A DNA stretch of 64,000 nucleotides, taken from NCBI GenBank assembly GCA_041917255.1, contig JAYRYA010000011.1, positions 1 to 64,000 on the forward strand, written 5' to 3'. Each line of letters begins with the position of its first letter. The stretch's first letter is position 1. The DNA comes from Zoogloea sp041917255 (GTDB lineage Bacteria; Pseudomonadota; Gammaproteobacteria; Burkholderiales; Rhodocyclaceae). A program made the translations under genes and the position numbers. Below the pieces are notes generated by a model that was not told where the DNA came from, ran no database searches, and was given only the letters and a program-made list of their open reading frames with translations. Shown here piece by piece: positions 25,441 to 33,253 of this stretch.

Positions 25441-26319
25441 ATGACTCGAAAGAAGAAAGAGGACGGCTCTCAATTCGTTCGTTACTTCGGCCCGCTGCTT
25501 GATGCATTGCGTGGCCTCGGTGGCTCGGGCTCGCCGGACGAGGTTGTCGAGCGTATCGCAAGGGATCTCAAGCTCTCCGACGAGGTTCAAAACGAACTAT
25601 TACCCTCCGGTGAGCCTCGTTATCGAAACCAAGTGGCCTGGGCGCGCTTCTACCTTGTCCGCGAAGGTTTCCTGGATTCATCAAGACGCGGCGTCTGGAG
25701 CCTGACCGAACGTGGGCGCGAAACCCGTCTGTCCTCCGAACAGGCGCGCGAGCTTTTCCTGAAGTGGGTTCGTATCTTTCAGGACCAGCGAAAGGCCAAG
25801 GCTCTCGCGCCAGAGCCTGTAGAGGAGCAAGTCGCAGAAGGGTCCGGCGCGACTTCGAACGACTATCGAAGCGAAGTCTTGGCGCTTCTTTTGCAGCTTC
25901 CCCCTTCAGGCTTTGAACGCTTGTCTCAACGCCTGTTGCGGGAGGCTGGCTTTACTCAGGTCGTCGTCACCGGCAGCAGCGGTGACGGTGGCATCGACGG
26001 CTACGGTACTCTGCAGATCAACCCATTGGTTTCGTTCAAGGTGTTGTTCCAGTGCAAGCGCTATGCGAAGTCCGTTTCCCCATCCCACATCCGTGACTTC
26101 AGAGGCGCAATGGCCGGCCGTGCGGACAAGGGGATTGTCATCACAACCGGAACCTTTACCTCTGAGGCACGCCGCGAGGCCTCCCGCGATGGCGTCCCAC
26201 CCATTGAGCTCATTGATGGTGAGAAGCTCGTCGATATGCTCGAACATCTGGAACTCGGCCTCAAGCCAGTAACAACGTACGAAATCGACGAGAGCTTCTT
26301 CAGGGAATTCAAAGCTTGA
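25441..26319 (+). CDS. mrr: Mrr-type restriction endonuclease
   Basis: This 292-residue Mrr-family enzyme typically cuts modified (methylated) foreign DNA as a type IV system. An N-terminal winged-helix domain (about 15-95, RYRNQVAWARFYLVREGFLD) precedes a linker and the Mrr_cat PD-(D/E)xK nuclease domain (about 145-265). Active-site landmarks are GDGGIDGYG (catalytic Asp) and FQCKRY (Q-x-K). ITTGTFTSEARREA and LIDGEKLVDML close the domain. Base composition is visibly lower in G+C than the neighbours (for example the AACGAACTATTACC run), consistent with acquisition by transfer. A strong terminator and the second 21-bp array follow directly. Confidence 0.93.
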   Translation: MTRKKKEDGSQFVRYFGPLLDALRGLGGSGSPDEVVERIARDLKLSDEVQNELLPSGEPRYRNQVAWARFYLVREGFLDSSRRGVWSLTERGRETRLSSEQARELFLKWVRIFQDQRKAKALAPEPVEEQVAEGSGATSNDYRSEVLALLLQLPPSGFERLSQRLLREAGFTQVVVTGSSGDGGIDGYGTLQINPLVSFKVLFQCKRYAKSVSPSHIRDFRGAMAGRADKGIVITTGTFTSEARREASRDGVPPIELIDGEKLVDMLEHLELGLKPVTTYEIDESFFREFKA

Positions 26320-26350
26320 GTTGATCTACAGCGACAGACACAGCATTTTG

Positions 26351-26375
26351 AGCCGGCCCGCGAGGCCGGCTTTTT
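26351..26375 (+). terminator. Rho-independent terminator of mrr
   Basis: AGCCGGC-CCGCGAG-GCCGGCT followed by TTTTGTT, starting about 30 bases after the mrr stop codon. The 7-bp GC-rich stem and T-run are textbook. Confidence 0.9.
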
Positions 26376-26457
26376 GTTGCCTGACGGGCCGTGGCTGGAC
26401 GCACCACGACGCCTGCCCCCGACACATATGCGCCACCTCTACCCCGGCATGGCGAAA

Positions 26458-26709
26458 AAGATTGCTTACACGATAGTCTAGATCCTTACCAGAGCGCGCA
26501 CCATTAGTCATCTTGACTATCACGAGAAGCATCGGCGGCGCACCATCGCTTATCTTTTGCAAAAGATAAGCGATGGGATGAAAAAGATGAGCCATCTAAC
26601 CGGCCCCATGAAGCTTGGGCAGCATCCCATGAAGCATGGTCCGCGCCCCACGAGCGATGGGATCGACAAGATGCGTGGCGCGGCCGGCACGATGGCTGTC
26701 CTGATCCGA
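26458..26709. repeat. 21-bp-periodic array B of short palindromes
   Basis: Of the 450-base gap between mrr and the next gene, bases 26458-26709 can be read as twelve degenerate units with an exact 21-base period (26458, 26479, 26500, 26521, 26542, 26563, 26584, 26605, 26626, 26647, 26668, 26689). The best units hold 5-3-5 inverted repeats: AGATG-AGC-CATCT (26585-26597) and CCATG-AAG-CATGG (26627-26639). CCATG-AAG-CTTGG at 26606 differs in one pair. Units left of the central palindrome (ACCATTAGTCATCTT at 26500, ACCATCGCTTATCTT at 26542) are inverted relative to those on the right. Remaining bases 26376-26457 and 26710-26769 show nothing recognisable. Confidence 0.75.
26543..26576. repeat. Perfect 34-bp palindrome at the centre of array B
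   Basis: Two 17-base arms, CCATCGCTTATCTTTTG and its exact reverse complement, abut with no spacer. Read as RNA it would form a 15-16 bp hairpin with a minimal loop; as DNA it could extrude a cruciform or bind a dimeric protein. It marks the point where the orientation of the 21-bp units flips. It is followed by GGGATGAAAAAGATGAG, not by a T-run, so it is not a simple terminator. Confidence 0.9.
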
Positions 26710-26769
26710 CCCAAGGCTGACGCTTCGCCGTCCGGGCGGCATCACTATGCGATGCTCGCCTGCCGTGAC

Positions 26770-27786
26770 CTACAGCATCCGCATCCCGGCATCCCAGTCG
26801 AGCCGCCGCTCGGCAACGAGATCGCGGGGGAAGCTGGCGGCGAAGGCCACCCGGCGCGAGGAGCCGGGGGTGGCGGTGGAGAACTCCAGCAGCGGCACCG
26901 GGCGGGCATCGGGGCTGTCGGAGGGCACGACGATGTTCATCGCGTCGAGGGAGAGCTGCAGGGATTCGGCGTGGATCACCGCGTCGGGCGCCGACAGGGT
27001 GTTCACCAGCGCTTGCAGCGTGGCCTCGAGGCCGTTGCCGGCCGCCTCGAGGGCATGCAGCTCGGCCGAGTTGGCGGCCAGGCGGGCGCGCAGGCCGTCG
27101 ATGTCGCGCCCGCGCCAGGAATCCGGCTCGAGGGCGTCGAGGCCGGCGCGGCTTTGTTCGATGAGTTGCAGGCGGCCCGCCAGCAGGCGCTGGGCGAAGG
27201 CCAGGCGCTCGCCCTCCTGTTGCCGTTCGGCCACCCGACGCAGGGTGGCGAGCACCAGCCCTTCGAGCACGATGTCAGCGACCCGCCGGCGCATCGCCCC
27301 ATCGCTGGCCGAGAACGCGAACAGCCGGAAGTGCCGGAAGCTGACGGCCGTCTGCTGCACGTCCTGGCGCAGGATGTCCCCTTCGAGCGCGGGGCCGAGC
27401 ACGGTCTGCTCGCTGCGGGTGGCAGCGATCACGCAATACACCTGGGCCACGTCGATAGCGACCGGCGAGGCGAGGAAATCCTGCAGATCCTGGCTGGTGG
27501 CGAGGGTCTCGGCCACGTCGGCCGGACGCACGAAGAAGGCGCGCAGCACCGGGCTTGCGGCCCAGGCGGCCGGACGGGTGTCCACGCAGGGGACAAGGCT
27601 GGCCGCGACGCCGTCGGCGTAGTCGAGCGCAGTGGCGACGGCGGGGCACAAGCGCTCGCGCGCCGTGCCGACGAGGCGCAGGCGCGGGTCGATGGCGTCG
27701 ATGAGCTGCGCGAGCGCTTCGTCCCGTCGGGCATCGCCGGCGCACTCGCCGCGCCGCGTACCGAACAGCCAGTCGAGCAGCCCCAT
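26770..27786 (-). CDS. Hypothetical soluble protein
   Basis: This 338-residue protein of unknown function starts MGLLDWLFGTRRGE and is rich in Ala, Leu and Arg. A helical middle section (LEGLVLATLRRVAERQQEGE, then RLQLIEQSRAGLDALE) is followed by a beta-like end (SLQLSLDAMNIVVPSDS, VPLLEFSTATPGSSRRVAF). No membrane segment or catalytic motif is seen. It is 8 bases upstream of the yjdM stop on the same strand, so the order trmA-yjdM-this gene forms one operon. Confidence 0.7.
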   Translation of the reverse strand: MGLLDWLFGTRRGECAGDARRDEALAQLIDAIDPRLRLVGTARERLCPAVATALDYADGVAASLVPCVDTRPAAWAASPVLRAFFVRPADVAETLATSQDLQDFLASPVAIDVAQVYCVIAATRSEQTVLGPALEGDILRQDVQQTAVSFRHFRLFAFSASDGAMRRRVADIVLEGLVLATLRRVAERQQEGERLAFAQRLLAGRLQLIEQSRAGLDALEPDSWRGRDIDGLRARLAANSAELHALEAAGNGLEATLQALVNTLSAPDAVIHAESLQLSLDAMNIVVPSDSPDARPVPLLEFSTATPGSSRRVAFAASFPRDLVAERRLDWDAGMRML

Positions 27787-27794
27787 CGTCGCCC

Positions 27795-28127
27795 TCAGGC
27801 CTTCTTGACGAACTCCGACTTCAGCTGCATGGCGCCAAAGCCGTCGATCTTGCAGTCGATGTCGTGGTCGCCATCCACCAGGCGGATGTTCTTGACCTTG
27901 GTGCCCACCTTCACCACCGACGACGAGCCCTTGACCTTGAGATCCTTGATCACGGTCACGCTGTCACCGTCCTGCAGCACGTTGCCGTTGGCGTCGCGCA
28001 CCACCTTGGCCTCTTCGACCGGCGCGGCCTTGGGCCATTCGTGGGCACATTCGGGGCAGACGAAGTTGTCGCCGTCTTCATAGGTGAATTCGGACGAACA
28101 CTGGGGGCACTTGGGCAGACTGCTCAT
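27795..28127 (-). CDS. yjdM: YjdM/PhnA family zinc-ribbon protein
   Basis: This 110-residue protein has an N-terminal zinc ribbon (CPQC..FTYEDGDNFVCPEC) followed by the small SH3-like PhnA domain (VVRDANGNVLQDGDSVTVI, VKNIRLVDGDHDIDCKIDGF). Once linked to phosphonate use, the E. coli homologue has no proven role in it. The ATG at 28127 overlaps the trmA stop by four bases, so the genes are coupled. Confidence 0.92.
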   Translation of the reverse strand: MSSLPKCPQCSSEFTYEDGDNFVCPECAHEWPKAAPVEEAKVVRDANGNVLQDGDSVTVIKDLKVKGSSSVVKVGTKVKNIRLVDGDHDIDCKIDGFGAMQLKSEFVKKA

Positions 28128-29233
28128 GCTTGTTCCTTGGCGGCGGCGCGGCGCTTCAGCAGCAGGCCGCACTCGAGGTGATGGGTGTAGGGAAACTGGT
28201 CGAAGGCCGCCGAAGCGACGATCTCGTGGGTGTCGTGGAGGGCCGCGACGTTTTCCTGCAGGGTTTGCGGATTGCAGGAGATGTACAGGATGTGCTCGAA
28301 GCCCCGGGCCAGGGCGACGGTGCCGGCGTCGAGGCCGCCGCGGGGCGGATCGACGAAGAGCGTGGAAAATGTGTAGCCGGCCAGGTCGACGCCCTTCATG
28401 CGGCGGTATTCGCGGCCGCCGGCCAGGGCGTCGCTGATCTCCTCGCTGGCCATGCGCACCATGGCCACGTTGCCGACGCCGTTGGCTTCGAGGTTGAAGT
28501 AGGCAGCGTGCACCGACGGTTTGCTCATCTCGGTGGCCAGCACGCGGCCGAACAGCGGCGCCAGGGCGATGGTGAAGTTGCCATTGCCGCAGTACAGCTC
28601 CAGCAGGTCGCCGCCAATGCCCGCCGCCTGGGCGCGGGCCCAGCCGAGCATCTGGCGGTTCACGCCGCCGTTGGGCTGAGTGAAGCTGCCTTCGAACTGC
28701 TTGTATTTGAGCTGGCGGCCGTCGAGCTCGAATTCTTCCAGCAGCCAGTCGCGGCCGATGACGATCTTCTGCTTGCGGCTGCGCCCGATGAGCTGCACGC
28801 CCATGTCGGCGGCCAGGGCTTCGGCGGCGGCCTGCCAGGCGTCGTCCAGGGGGCGGTGATAGACCAGCGAGATCATCAGCTCGCCCGACAGCGTGGCGAG
28901 GAACTCCACCTGAAAGATCTTGCGCTTGAGGGGTTCGCTGGCCATCAGGCGCTCACGCAGCACCGGCATCGCGGCGGCGATGGGCGCGGCAGCCGGCGGG
29001 AAGGCGTCGAGGGTGATGACGCGCTTCGGGTCGGCGGGGTCGAACATCGCGTAGTCCACCTGCGTGCCTTCGTGCCACATGCGGAACTCGGCACGCAGGC
29101 GATAGGCGGAACGCGCGGATTCGAAAACCGCCGGCTCGGGCAGGCCGAAGGCGGCGAAGTCGGCCTTGTAGCGGGCCACCTTGTCGGCAAGCTGGGCGGG
29201 GTAGTCGGCGGGGTTGAAGCTGGGGAGGGCCAT
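28124..29233 (-). CDS. trmA: tRNA (uracil-5-)-methyltransferase TrmA
   Basis: This 369-residue SAM-dependent enzyme makes ribothymidine 54 in the T-loop of tRNA. Family marks are FRMWHEGTQVDYAMFD, the catalytic-domain QPNGGVNRQML and the SAM-binding LLELYCGNGNFTIALA. FVDPPRGGLD and the nucleophilic Cys in YISCNPQTL are also present, and the C-terminus is HHLECGLLLKRR. No TRAM domain or iron-sulphur cysteines are present, which separates it from RlmD. The ATG at 29233 (MALPSFNPADYP) fits the family better than an upstream in-frame ATG. Confidence 0.95.
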   Translation of the reverse strand: MALPSFNPADYPAQLADKVARYKADFAAFGLPEPAVFESARSAYRLRAEFRMWHEGTQVDYAMFDPADPKRVITLDAFPPAAAPIAAAMPVLRERLMASEPLKRKIFQVEFLATLSGELMISLVYHRPLDDAWQAAAEALAADMGVQLIGRSRKQKIVIGRDWLLEEFELDGRQLKYKQFEGSFTQPNGGVNRQMLGWARAQAAGIGGDLLELYCGNGNFTIALAPLFGRVLATEMSKPSVHAAYFNLEANGVGNVAMVRMASEEISDALAGGREYRRMKGVDLAGYTFSTLFVDPPRGGLDAGTVALARGFEHILYISCNPQTLQENVAALHDTHEIVASAAFDQFPYTHHLECGLLLKRRAAAKEQA

Positions 29234-29346
29234 GTCACGCACGGTCCGGCGGGCGACCGGACCGATCACAAATTGGGGTTGGGGCGAGGGGCGGAATATA
29301 CGCCTGTCGACAGGACAAGGGAAAACACCCCGTCACGCCCAGCGTA

Positions 29347-29823
29347 TCAGACCAGCCGCACCTGCCACCGATACCAGCGGGCCGACAGCCGCTCGGCGAG
29401 CGCGCCGGCCATCGCGTCGAGCTGGGCGTCAAAGGCGCCCTCCTTGCCGCCCGCCAGGAATGCGATCTTGTTGCTCCAGCCCACCTTCACGCCGGGGCAC
29501 AGGCGGCCGTCCACGTCGACCGCTTCGTACTCGAAATCGGCCCGGCCCCACTGTTCCATGTTGAAGATCCGCGCCATCTCGCCGCTCTGCACGGCGATCA
29601 CGTAGGTTTCGACGTAGGCGGCAAAATCCTGCTCGTCAGCGTGCTCGCGCGCGTCATCACCGGGGCCGCGCTCCACGGCGTTGCAGGGGCCGAATGCCAC
29701 GACGAGGCAGGCATCCTTGTAGAGCGCCTGCATGCGGAGCATGAGATTCTCGCTGGGGCCGTTTTCGGCCAGCGCCTTGAGAAGGGCATCCTGCTCGAGC
29801 TTGAACTGTTCGTACTTGTCCAT
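29347..29823 (-). CDS. Hypothetical protein
   Basis: This 158-residue protein of unknown function begins MDKYEQFKLEQDALLKALAE. It is predicted helical at the start and alpha/beta afterwards (CLVVAFGPCNAVERG, VKVGWSNKIAFLAGGKEG). It is upstream of trmA on the same strand with a 113-base gap, and downstream of the amtB terminator. Confidence 0.65.
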   Translation of the reverse strand: MDKYEQFKLEQDALLKALAENGPSENLMLRMQALYKDACLVVAFGPCNAVERGPGDDAREHADEQDFAAYVETYVIAVQSGEMARIFNMEQWGRADFEYEAVDVDGRLCPGVKVGWSNKIAFLAGGKEGAFDAQLDAMAGALAERLSARWYRWQVRLV

Positions 29824-29925
29824 GATGTGTCGGCTGCGGCGCGGCCGGTGCGGCCCGCACGGGAAGCCTTTCGAAAGGAAAACCGGCGGAGACTAGCAGG
29901 TTGTCGTCCATCATGCCGGCCCGGC

Positions 29926-29958
29926 AAAAAACAGGACGGGCGCCCGAAGGCGCCCGTC
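29926..29958 (-). terminator. Rho-independent terminator of the porin-glnK-amtB operon
   Basis: GACGGGCGCC-CGAA-GGCGCCCGTC is a perfect 10-bp stem with a CGAA tetraloop (29935-29958). On the minus strand a T-run follows (29926-29931), 26 bases after the amtB stop. The same GGCGCC-CGAA-GGCGCC core recurs at 39053. Confidence 0.92.
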
Positions 29959-29983
29959 GCATGTCCCGGAGGCAGGAAGCTGC

Positions 29984-31513
29984 TTACATGTGGTAAGCGG
30001 TTTCGCCGTGGGAGGTGATGTCGAGGCCTTCGCGCTCTTCGTCTTCCGGCACCCGCAGACCGATGAACATATCCACCAGCTTGTAGGCGATGAAGGCGAC
30101 GACGGGGGACCACACGACGGTGATGCCGACGGCGGTAGCCTGGATGATGACCTGGTCGGCGATGGAGTAGCCGTCAGCCACCTTGTTGCCGACGTAGTCC
30201 CAGACGCCAGAGCCGCCAAGGGACGGGGAGGCAAACACGCCGGTCAGGATCGCACCGAGGATGCCACCGACGCCATGCACGCCAAACACGTCGAGGGAGT
30301 CATCGGCGCCAAGCATGCGCTTCAGGCCATTCACGCCCCACAGGCAGACCACGCCAGCCAGCAGACCGATCACGACCGCACCCACCACACCGACGAAGCC
30401 GGCAGCCGGGGTGATCGCCACCAGACCGGCAACGGCACCGGATGCAGCGCCAAGGCCGCTCGGCTTGCCCTTGATGATCCATTCAGCCATCAGCCAGGCG
30501 AAAGCTGCAGCAGCGGTGGCCACCCAGGTATTCACGAAGGCCAGGGCGGCAACGCCGTTGGCTTCGAGGGCAGAACCGGCGTTGAAGCCGAACCAGCCCA
30601 CCCACAGCAGCGAGGCGCCGACGATGGTCAGGGTCAGGCTGTGCGGGGCGAAGGACTCGCGACCGAAGCCGATACGCTTGCCCACCATGAAGGCACCGAC
30701 CAGGCCGGCAACGGCGGCGTTGATGTGCACCACGGTGCCGCCGGCGAAGTCGAGGGCGCCCTTCTGGAACAGGAAGCCAGCGGTCGCGGTGGCGGCATCG
30801 GCCGCTTCAGTCGAGGTGTAGGCATCCGGGCCCGCCCAGTACCACACCATGTGCGCAACCGGCAGGTAGGAGAAGGTGAACCAGAGCACCGCGAACAGCA
30901 GCACGGCCGAGAACTTGATGCGCTCGGCGAAGGCACCGAGGATCAGGCCGACGGTGATCGCCGCAAAGGCGCCCTGGAAGGCCACGTAGATGAACTCCGA
31001 GATCACCACGCCCTTGGTGAAGGTGGCGGCGACGGAATCCGGCGTGACGCCCTTCAGGAAGACCTTGTCGAGGCTGCCGAAGAATGCGCTGCCTTCGGTG
31101 AAGGCGATGGAGTAGCCGTAGAGCACCCACAGCACGCTGATCAGCGAGAACACCGCAAACACCTGCAGGAGCACCGACAGCATGTTCTTGGCGCGCACCA
31201 GGCCACCGTAGAACAGGGCCAGGCCGGGGACGGACATCAGGATCACGAAGGCGGTCGAGACGAACAGCCAGGCGTTGTCACCCTTGTTGGGGACGGGCGC
31301 GGGTGCGGCTTCGGCGGGTGCCGCTTCGGCCGGCTTGGCCTCGGCAGCGGGCGCCGCGGCTTCGGCAGGCTTGGCGTCGGCGGCGGGTGCCGGCGCGGTC
31401 ACGGCAGGCGCGGCGGCAGCGGCGGCCGGAGCCTCCGCCTTGTCCTGGGCCAGCGCAGAACCCGCAAAGCTGACCGCCACCGAGGCGATCAGGGCTGCGA
31501 ACAGTTTTTTCAT
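29984..31513 (-). CDS. amtB: Ammonium transporter AmtB
   Basis: This 509-residue protein has a cleavable signal peptide (MKKLFAALIASVAVSFAGSA) and an Ala/Pro/Glu-rich extension of about 60 residues. The eleven-helix Amt/Mep/Rh channel follows: WLFVSTAFVILMSVPGLALF, FAGGTVVHINAAVAGLVGAF containing one pore His, and FGVHGVGGILGAILTGVFA containing the other. The C-terminal regulatory tail ends EREGLDITSHGETAYHM. It imports ammonium and is blocked by unmodified GlnK. It is the last gene of the operon, 14 bases after glnK. Confidence 0.97.
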   Translation of the reverse strand: MKKLFAALIASVAVSFAGSALAQDKAEAPAAAAAAPAVTAPAPAADAKPAEAAAPAAEAKPAEAAPAEAAPAPVPNKGDNAWLFVSTAFVILMSVPGLALFYGGLVRAKNMLSVLLQVFAVFSLISVLWVLYGYSIAFTEGSAFFGSLDKVFLKGVTPDSVAATFTKGVVISEFIYVAFQGAFAAITVGLILGAFAERIKFSAVLLFAVLWFTFSYLPVAHMVWYWAGPDAYTSTEAADAATATAGFLFQKGALDFAGGTVVHINAAVAGLVGAFMVGKRIGFGRESFAPHSLTLTIVGASLLWVGWFGFNAGSALEANGVAALAFVNTWVATAAAAFAWLMAEWIIKGKPSGLGAASGAVAGLVAITPAAGFVGVVGAVVIGLLAGVVCLWGVNGLKRMLGADDSLDVFGVHGVGGILGAILTGVFASPSLGGSGVWDYVGNKVADGYSIADQVIIQATAVGITVVWSPVVAFIAYKLVDMFIGLRVPEDEEREGLDITSHGETAYHM

Positions 31514-31527
31514 GATGGCAGGCTCCC

Positions 31528-31866
31528 TTACAGCGCGTCGGCACCGGACTCGCCGGTACGGATGCGGATGGCTTGTTCCAGGTCGAAGACGAAGATCTTG
31601 CCGTCACCGATCTTGCCGGTGCTGGCTGCCTTCTCGATGGCTTCGATGACCTGCTCGAGGATGTCGGTGTTCACCGCGGCCTCGATCTTCACCTTGGGCA
31701 GGAAATCGACAACGTATTCCGCGCCGCGGTACAGCTCGGTGTGCCCCTTCTGGCGGCCGAAACCCTTGACCTCGGTCACCGTGATGCCTTGAACGCCGAT
31801 AGCGGACAGGGCCTCGCGGACTTCGTCGAGCTTGAAGGGCTTGATGATGGCGGTAACGAGTTTCAT
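31528..31866 (-). CDS. glnK: Nitrogen regulatory protein P-II (GlnK)
   Basis: This 112-residue P-II protein binds ATP/ADP and 2-oxoglutarate and docks onto AmtB. The T-loop HTELYRGAEYVVDF places the uridylylated tyrosine at position 51. VKGFGRQKGH and KIFVFDLEQAIRIRTGE are the nucleotide-binding signatures. The location immediately before amtB identifies it as GlnK rather than GlnB. Confidence 0.97.
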   Translation of the reverse strand: MKLVTAIIKPFKLDEVREALSAIGVQGITVTEVKGFGRQKGHTELYRGAEYVVDFLPKVKIEAAVNTDILEQVIEAIEKAASTGKIGDGKIFVFDLEQAIRIRTGESGADAL

Positions 31867-31915
31867 TTTGGAGTCCTCTGCCGGGCGGCCACGAGGGCCG
31901 CCGGGCGGTTGGAAA

Positions 31916-32665
31916 TTAGAAGGTACGGGTCAGGGAGAACAGCACGCGGCCCTTGCCCAGATCCTTGCCGTAACCGTTGGTGTACCAGGCTTCGCTGGCG
32001 TTGGTGGTGATGTAGCTGAGGCCCACCACGGTGCCGCTGAAGTCCTTGGTCACGCCAAGCTTGTAATCGGTGTAGCTGGCGCCGTTGGCGCTGGAACCAT
32101 TGACCTTCTGGCGACCGATGTGGCCGATCAGGTTGACGGTCGGGATCAGCTCATAGGTGGCGGTCAGGTCGAGGTAGCCGGAGTTCTTCGAGCCCACCCA
32201 GCCGAACAGGTCGGAGAAGGAGTGGGAGTACTTCAGGGTCAGGAAGCTCCAGGTGCCGGCAACGTAGCCTTCCAGGGTGTTCGGGTTGTTACCGTAGCCG
32301 GTGCCCGGGTAGAAATACTGCAGCAGACCCACGTCGTAGCCAAAGTCGCCAACGGTGTTCTTGTAGCCGCCGTAGAAGTCCCACTCGAGGCTGTTGCTGG
32401 TGGTGCTGTTGGCGTCGGACAGCCAGGACACGTTGGAACCCCAGGTGCCGGCGTAGAGGCCGCTGGCGTGCGCGTAATCGACACCACCCTGGAGGGCCGG
32501 CTTGCGGTTGGTCTGGCCGATACCGCGGTAGAGGTACTCGGAAACCACGCCAACGTTGCTGGTGAAGGTGTGCTCAGGGGCCGGGGCAGCATCCGCCGCG
32601 CTCACCAGGGTGGGCAGGGCGACGCCGGCGGCGATCAGGGCGGAAGCGATGACGGACTTGCGCAT
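31916..32665 (-). CDS. TorF-family (Gcw_chp) putative porin, first gene of the glnK-amtB operon
   Basis: This 249-residue outer-membrane protein has a signal peptide (MRKSVIASALIAAGVALPTL, cleaved after VSA). A beta-barrel of the Gcw_chp/TorF type follows: FTSNVGVVSEYLYRGIGQTN is the family's opening strand, and the protein ends in Phe (VLFSLTRTF), as outer-membrane barrels do. The ATG at 32665 starts the signal peptide and follows GGAGAGTTCCATC. It is expressed from the sigma-54 promoter at 32707 and reads into glnK-amtB, so it probably helps nitrogen compounds cross the outer membrane during nitrogen limitation. Confidence 0.88.
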   Translation of the reverse strand: MRKSVIASALIAAGVALPTLVSAADAAPAPEHTFTSNVGVVSEYLYRGIGQTNRKPALQGGVDYAHASGLYAGTWGSNVSWLSDANSTTSNSLEWDFYGGYKNTVGDFGYDVGLLQYFYPGTGYGNNPNTLEGYVAGTWSFLTLKYSHSFSDLFGWVGSKNSGYLDLTATYELIPTVNLIGHIGRQKVNGSSANGASYTDYKLGVTKDFSGTVVGLSYITTNASEAWYTNGYGKDLGKGRVLFSLTRTF

Positions 32666-32706
32666 GATGGAACTCTCCAGATGATCAAAATTGGTGAGCA
32701 CATCCA

Positions 32707-32722
32707 AGCAAACGATGTGCCA
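32707..32722 (-). promoter_or_regulatory. Sigma-54 promoter of the porin-glnK-amtB operon
   Basis: On the minus strand the sequence is TGGCACATCGTTTGCT, which matches TGGCACG-N4-TTGCW at all but one defined base. It lies about 42 bases before the porin start codon. NtrC-like sites stand about 75-140 bases further upstream, which is the usual enhancer distance. Confidence 0.88.
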
Positions 32723-32796
32723 GTTTACAAAATCATTTAAAAATATGAACTTAAGCCTGCCAAGCGGCTTTTGCTGCGGCGCACGAATTCAAGACC

Positions 32797-32846
32797 GCGC
32801 ACCACTTTGGAATCATGCACCATTAAAGGGCGCACTTTTGGTGCGC
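32797..32846. promoter_or_regulatory. NtrC-type enhancer cluster
   Basis: Two overlapping dyads, TGCACCA-TTAAA-GGGCGCA (32816-32834) and GCGCAC-TTTTG-GTGCGC (32830-32846), match the NtrC site pattern GCAC-N5-GTGC. A degenerate third site begins at 32797 (GCGCACCA). They sit upstream of the sigma-54 promoter of the ammonium operon, giving classical nitrogen-limitation control. The other side faces ubiK, which has no sigma-54 promoter. Confidence 0.75.
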
Positions 32847-32929
32847 GCGGGCCTCGGCGCAGCCACCTCGGGACGGTGCTAAACTCAAAGCCGTCCCGAC
32901 GATCTCAATTGCCAGTGAGGAATGCAGTC

Positions 32930-33187
32930 ATGTCCAACCCGAAAATCCTCGACGAAATCGGTGCCAAAGTCTCCGAACTCCTCGCCAACAGCCCCGCCAA
33001 GGACATCGAGAAGAACGCCCGCGCCCTGCTCGCCAGCGGTTTTTCCAAGCTTGATCTGGTGACCCGCGAGGAATTCGAAGTGCAGCGCGAGGTGCTGACC
33101 CGCACCCGCGAGAAGCTCGCCGATCTCGAGCACCGCGTCGCCCGTCTCGAGGCCGAGCTGGCAAGCCGCCCGCCCGCCCAGGACTGA
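32930..33187 (+). CDS. ubiK: Ubiquinone biosynthesis accessory factor UbiK (BMFP family)
   Basis: This 85-residue protein of the BMFP/YqiC family forms coiled-coil trimers with a membrane-fusogenic helix and supports aerobic ubiquinone synthesis with UbiJ. N-terminal KILDEIGAKVSELLANSPAK is followed by the long heptad helix LTRTREKLADLEHRVARLEA. The ATG at 32930 follows GAGGAATGCAGTC. Its placement between amtB and comM is a common Betaproteobacterial arrangement. Confidence 0.93.
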   Translation: MSNPKILDEIGAKVSELLANSPAKDIEKNARALLASGFSKLDLVTREEFEVQREVLTRTREKLADLEHRVARLEAELASRPPAQD

Positions 33188-33207
33188 TCAGCCGCCGCCG
33201 CAATCCC

Positions 33208-33232
33208 GAGGGCGCCACGGCGCCCTCTTCTT
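33208..33232 (+). terminator. Terminator-like hairpin after ubiK
   Basis: GAGGGCGCC-AC-GGCGCCCTC (33208-33227) is followed by TTCTTCGTCT, a T-rich but interrupted tail. It lies 20 bases after the ubiK stop codon and before the yceI-like gene. Confidence 0.6.
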
Positions 33233-33253
33233 CGTCTGCCCCACGGAGCCGCC

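Noticed and set aside
3361..26709. CRISPR interpretation of the two arrays
   Set aside because: Units are 21 bases with no conserved repeat plus unique spacer structure, the sequences drift, and there are no cas genes.
26557..28083. 508-residue plus-strand frame starting in array B
   Set aside because: It runs antisense through two real genes (26770-27786 and yjdM) and has shadow composition.
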